Assembly (NCBI GenBank): GCA_963799065.1
Contig: CAWCVJ010000003.1
Coordinates: forward strand, 558,001-622,000
Length of the DNA: 64,000 nucleotides
Source: JAJPHW01 sp963799065
GTDB taxonomy: Bacteria; Acidobacteriota; Terriglobia; Terriglobales; Acidobacteriaceae
Direction of reading: 5' to 3'
This document shows positions 61,190-64,000 of the stretch, piece after piece. How positions within the stretch are numbered: the first letter of the stretch is position 1; the number at the start of each line of letters is the position of its first letter. Under the pieces are notes generated by a model that was not told the origin of the DNA, did no database searches, and saw nothing but the letters and a program-made list of their open reading frames with translations. Both the position numbers and the translations under genes were made by a program.

Positions 61190-61777
61190 TTAGTTGCGGA
61201 CGCCGATAGCGAGCGCTTGCTTTTGTTTCTGCCAGTAGATCAGTGCGCCCATCAATCCCATGAACAACATAACCAGCAGCATGTCGAGTGAGCCAGCTTC
61301 CGGCACTTGAACATTGCCTCTGCCGGAAATGTTCAACCCATTGTGCGAATTGTTGCAGCCATTGCACTCGAATCCGAGGACAAAGCTTTGGCCGTTGCCG
61401 ATTCCGCCGAAGCGCGAATTGATGCCGCTCAGAAGGATGGTGGTGATCCCGTTCACCGTGGAAACGGAGCAGTTCGCAAAAAGATTCTGAAAGCAGTTGA
61501 TTTGGCTGGCCGGAACTCCGGTCTCAGTGAGTTGCAACGTCGACCAGCTCGCGCCGGAATCGTTGGTCAGGAAGAATGCGCCCACTCCGCTCTGAGGAAC
61601 CGAGACCGAAAACGCTTGCCCGGCAGCTTGGCAGCCCGACGGTGGGCACCAGGCGCTGGTAAGGCCGAGTTCAGCTCCGGCTCCGGGTGCAAGGCGGTGC
61701 GAGTTGGCATTCGCCAGGGGCAATGCGAGCATCGTGCTCGCAAACAGCAATACAACAGACTTGAAGGATTGATTCAC
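61190..61777 (-). CDS. PEP-CTERM sorting-domain protein
   Basis: 195 residues from a GTG at 61777 with AGGAGA upstream. It has a signal peptide (about 1-24), a beta-rich middle with several Cys (WCPPSGCQAAGQ, CNGCNN), and the C-terminal sorting tail: PEAGS, then a membrane helix (about 167-185) and basic/hydrophilic end (WQKQKQ). The tail is cut and anchored by an exosortase (EpsH), whose gene is not in the window. The protein is thus likely a surface or extracellular-matrix component. Confidence 0.85.
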   Translation of the reverse strand: MNQSFKSVVLLFASTMLALPLANANSHRLAPGAGAELGLTSAWCPPSGCQAAGQAFSVSVPQSGVGAFFLTNDSGASWSTLQLTETGVPASQINCFQNLFANCSVSTVNGITTILLSGINSRFGGIGNGQSFVLGFECNGCNNSHNGLNISGRGNVQVPEAGSLDMLLVMLFMGLMGALIYWQKQKQALAIGVRN

Positions 61778-62052
61778 TAAATTCTCCTGCTCATTTTCTA
61801 ATTCGGATTGTTTGGGGCGACGGGTCGGGTCGCGAGCGGGGGAATTTGATAACCATCGATAGTATGACTCGACTAGCGGGAACGCGAAATGGCCCGTAGG
61901 TGCTAGGCGAGTTACTAATAGACTGGGAGACTTTTGGCCCTCAAGCGCTGACTCGTAACCGTCTGGAGTTGAGCCAGCCTTGCCCAAGATGGCCCGATTC
62001 TAGGGCCCGATTCGCGCAAACTCCGTATGTTGTTTAGAATTGTGGTTTGCCC
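61778..62052. other. Divergent intergenic region, 275 bp
   Basis: It holds the promoters of the PEP-CTERM gene (-) and the M24 peptidase gene (+). I see no coding frame with support and no clear repeat. Confidence 0.4.
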
Positions 62053-63219
62053 ATGAACGTTCCTGCAATCCAGACGGCGCTGCGCGAACGCAACATCGAT
62101 GCGTGGCTTTTCTATGACCATCATCATCGGGATCCCATCGCTTATCGGCTGCTGGGATTGCCTGCGAGTTTGATGGTGACGCGGCGCTGGTTCTATCTGA
62201 TTCCGGCGGAGGGCGAACCGGTGAAGCTAGTACACAAGATCGAAGCCGGACATCTGGATTCGCTGCCGGGGAAGAAATTGCAGTATGCGAGTTGGCAGGA
62301 GTTGTTCCAGCAGGTGAAGGTGATGCTGGCGCCATATCGCGACGTGGCGATGCAGTATTCGCCGAACAATCTGGTGTTCACGCTGTCGCTGGTGGATGCA
62401 GGCACTGTGGAGTTGATTCGCGGGCTGGGCAAGAATGTGGTGAGTTCGTGCGATCTGGTGGCGCAGTTCGAGGCGACGTGGAGCGAAGAACAGATTCAGA
62501 GTCACTTTGCGGCGCGGGATTCGATCGATGCGATTACGGAGGCGGCGTTCAAAGAAATTGGCGCGAGGGCACGGAACGGCGCCACGACGGAATACAAAAT
62601 GCAGCAGTGGTTTCTAGAGGCATTCCGGCGCGAGAATTTGGTGACCGAGGACGGGCCCGTGGTAGCGGTGAATGCGAACAGCGGCAATCCACATTATGAG
62701 CCGCATGGGGAAGGTTCGTTGCCGATTCGTGAGGGCGATTTTGTTTTGCTCGATGTTTGGGCGAAGAAGAATACGCCGTACGCGGTGTATTACGACATCA
62801 CTTGGACTGGATTTGTGGGCAAGGCGCCGTCACCGAAGATGATGCAGGTGTTCGCCACGGTGCGCGACGCGCGGGATGCCGGCGTCAAGGCTGTGGTCGA
62901 TGGAATCGGCTCTGGGCAGAGCTTGGCGGGTTGGCAAGTGGATAAGGCGGCGCGGGATTCCATCAAGCAAGCGGGCTTCGGCGATTACTTTATTCATCGC
63001 ACAGGCCATGCGATTGGAACCGATGTTCATGCCAACGGCGCCAACATGGACGATCTGGAGATTCACGACGAGAGGCAGATTTTGCAGAACTCGTGTTTCT
63101 CGATCGAGCCGGGAATTTATCTGCCCGAGTTTGGCGTACGCAGCGAGGTCAATGTGCTCGTGAGGAATGGGCAGGCGGAAGTGACAGGAAAAGTTCAACG
63201 GGAACTGGTGATTATTTAA
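62053..63219 (+). CDS. M24-family metallopeptidase (Xaa-Pro aminopeptidase-like)
   Basis: 388 residues from the ATG at 62053. The N-terminal 165 residues are the creatinase-like domain. The pita-bread domain holds the metal ligands: LLDVWAKKNTPYAVYYDITWTGF (two Asp), HRTGHAIGTDVHANG (His), CFSIEPGIYL (Glu) and GVRSEVNVLV (Glu). It removes N-terminal residues before Pro or a related bond. The stop (TAA) shares a base with the next ATG, so they are translationally coupled. Confidence 0.93.
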   Translation: MNVPAIQTALRERNIDAWLFYDHHHRDPIAYRLLGLPASLMVTRRWFYLIPAEGEPVKLVHKIEAGHLDSLPGKKLQYASWQELFQQVKVMLAPYRDVAMQYSPNNLVFTLSLVDAGTVELIRGLGKNVVSSCDLVAQFEATWSEEQIQSHFAARDSIDAITEAAFKEIGARARNGATTEYKMQQWFLEAFRRENLVTEDGPVVAVNANSGNPHYEPHGEGSLPIREGDFVLLDVWAKKNTPYAVYYDITWTGFVGKAPSPKMMQVFATVRDARDAGVKAVVDGIGSGQSLAGWQVDKAARDSIKQAGFGDYFIHRTGHAIGTDVHANGANMDDLEIHDERQILQNSCFSIEPGIYLPEFGVRSEVNVLVRNGQAEVTGKVQRELVII

Positions 63220-63644
63220 TGGCCACGACATCGAAGTCGGGCGACAAGAAAAATGTAGCGGCGGCACCGCCTCCGATGACGACGATGTCAGTGCTGGCAC
63301 CAGCGGTGGGATGGCTGATTCCGGGCGCGGGGCACCTCATGCAGAGGAAGTGGGTGCGCGGGATTTTGTTAATGGTTTCGATCGTGACGATGTTCCTGCT
63401 TGGCCTGGGTATGCAGGGCCACATCTATAAGCCGAACGGCGGCGACATTCTTGACATTCTCGGTTTTGTCGGGGACTTGGGTGCCGGCGGGCTTTATGTC
63501 TTCGCGCGGGCGCAAGATTGGGGCATTGGAATGATCTCTCATGCGACGGCGGATTACGGGACGAAGTTTCTCATTGTAGCGGGACTGCTCAACTTCCTTA
63601 GCGTGGCCGACGCTTATCACATTGCGATCGGAAAGAAGCCGTAA
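63219..63644 (+). CDS. Membrane protein coupled to the M24 peptidase
   Basis: 141 residues. It starts on the last base of the peptidase stop (TAATG). It has three to four hydrophobic segments, and an early WLIPGAGHLMQRKWVRGILL phrase of the type found in TM2-like and related small membrane proteins (Gly-His in a short helix). No enzyme motif. It forms one transcription unit with its neighbours. Confidence 0.75.
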   Translation: MATTSKSGDKKNVAAAPPPMTTMSVLAPAVGWLIPGAGHLMQRKWVRGILLMVSIVTMFLLGLGMQGHIYKPNGGDILDILGFVGDLGAGGLYVFARAQDWGIGMISHATADYGTKFLIVAGLLNFLSVADAYHIAIGKKP

Positions 63645-63832
63645 TGCCTTTCACGCTGACCCTTTCACACTTTAGTGCGGCCATTGTGTTCGCGCTGTTT
63701 GCTTCGATCGTATTCGCCATCACACAGCGCAGCGAGATGCGAGACCAAGTGCGCTATGGACTCTATTGTTTCGCCATGTTTGTAGGCGGAGTGTTTGTGG
63801 CGGGATGGGCGATGTGGTTTTTGCGGCGCTAG
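63644..63832 (+). CDS. Small two-helix membrane protein
   Basis: 62 residues, again starting on the stop of the gene before (TAATG), so the three genes are translationally coupled. Two helices (about 7-27 and 38-58). No motif. Confidence 0.65.
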   Translation: MPFTLTLSHFSAAIVFALFASIVFAITQRSEMRDQVRYGLYCFAMFVGGVFVAGWAMWFLRR

Positions 63833-63839
63833 GACACGG

Positions 63840-63904
63840 GGGGCTAAAGCCCGGTTCTTCTTGCGTGATTTTCGTGGGCCTGAAGGCCCACGCTTCCACG
63901 GTTG
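63840..63904. repeat. Hairpin repeat, copy 2
   Basis: Second copy of the unit at 58839-58901: the same GGGGCTAAAGCCC, then GTGGGCCTGAAGGCCCAC (63874-63891) and the tail GCTTCCACGGTTG. The spacer between the two hairpins is about the same length but different in sequence. It lies 8 bp after the last gene and may act as its terminator. Confidence 0.85.
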
Positions 63905-64000
63905 CGTGGGCGTTCCCTTCGATTCATCGAGCAACCCCAAACCTTACTCTCAACGCTACAGCTCAACCCAAACCTCAGCGCCAGACCAAACCACGAACCT

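Overview
The window looks like chromosomal DNA from a GC-rich soil-type bacterium, most likely an Acidobacteriota of the Terriglobia/Koribacter kind. This is inferred from gene content, not from a marker gene. The clues are a 1188-aa TonB-dependent receptor with an N-terminal carboxypeptidase-regulatory domain, PEGA, Kelch and DUF4139 secreted proteins, HpnH (hopanoids), a full-length Lhr helicase, a PEP-CTERM protein and many hairpin-forming intergenic repeats. I see no rRNA, prophage, complete insertion sequence or CRISPR array. There is one tRNA (Arg, anticodon TCT).

Layout. 1-6.9 kb: partial cupin, secreted protein, an ATGA-coupled pair of SPFH membrane proteins with a small membrane protein, a Tat-exported dipeptidase and a pirin. 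7-12 kb: Lhr helicase and a PEGA protein. 12.5-17.3 kb: Kelch/galactose-oxidase-like protein, HpnH with a coupled unknown gene, a GIY-YIG nuclease gene bracketed by two near-identical palindromic repeats, and a TonB-type transducer. 17.4-25.2 kb: VOC protein, an overlapping membrane protein/ImmA-type protease pair, gyrB, a VapBC-like and an AbrB-Doc toxin-antitoxin pair, and an ATP-grasp ligase. 25.3-31.7 kb: DUF4139 protein, CPBP protease, polytopic membrane protein, a pair of secreted paralogues and an acetamidase. 31.7-38 kb: a broken small lipoprotein-like ORF, gyrA with a structured leader, a TauE/SafE permease, a winged-helix regulator and isocitrate dehydrogenase. 38.4-45 kb: a GAF-GGDEF cyclase with a partial tandem copy, a flavin disulfide reductase, and metK-ahcY (methyl cycle). 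45-52 kb: PhoU next to a two-domain acyltransferase of OlsF-like architecture, a MerR-TPR protein, acyl-CoA dehydrogenase, ferredoxin and small secreted proteins. 52.2-64 kb: tRNA-Arg, TonB-dependent receptor, DUF1624-like acyltransferase, a TPM / nucleotidyltransferase-fold / LemA cluster, YheT-type hydrolase, FmdB zinc ribbon, PEP-CTERM protein, M24 peptidase and small membrane proteins.

Most of the window is core metabolism and envelope biology. The least ordinary parts are the GIY-YIG gene whose 3' end runs into a cruciform-type repeat with a second copy upstream (15.7-16.4 kb), the overlapping membrane-protein/ImmA pair (18-19 kb), the nucleotidyltransferase-fold protein with Asn in place of both catalytic Asp (58.1-58.8 kb), the OlsF-like fusion beside phoU, and a set of short hairpin repeats with a shared design (58.8, 61.1 and 63.8 kb).
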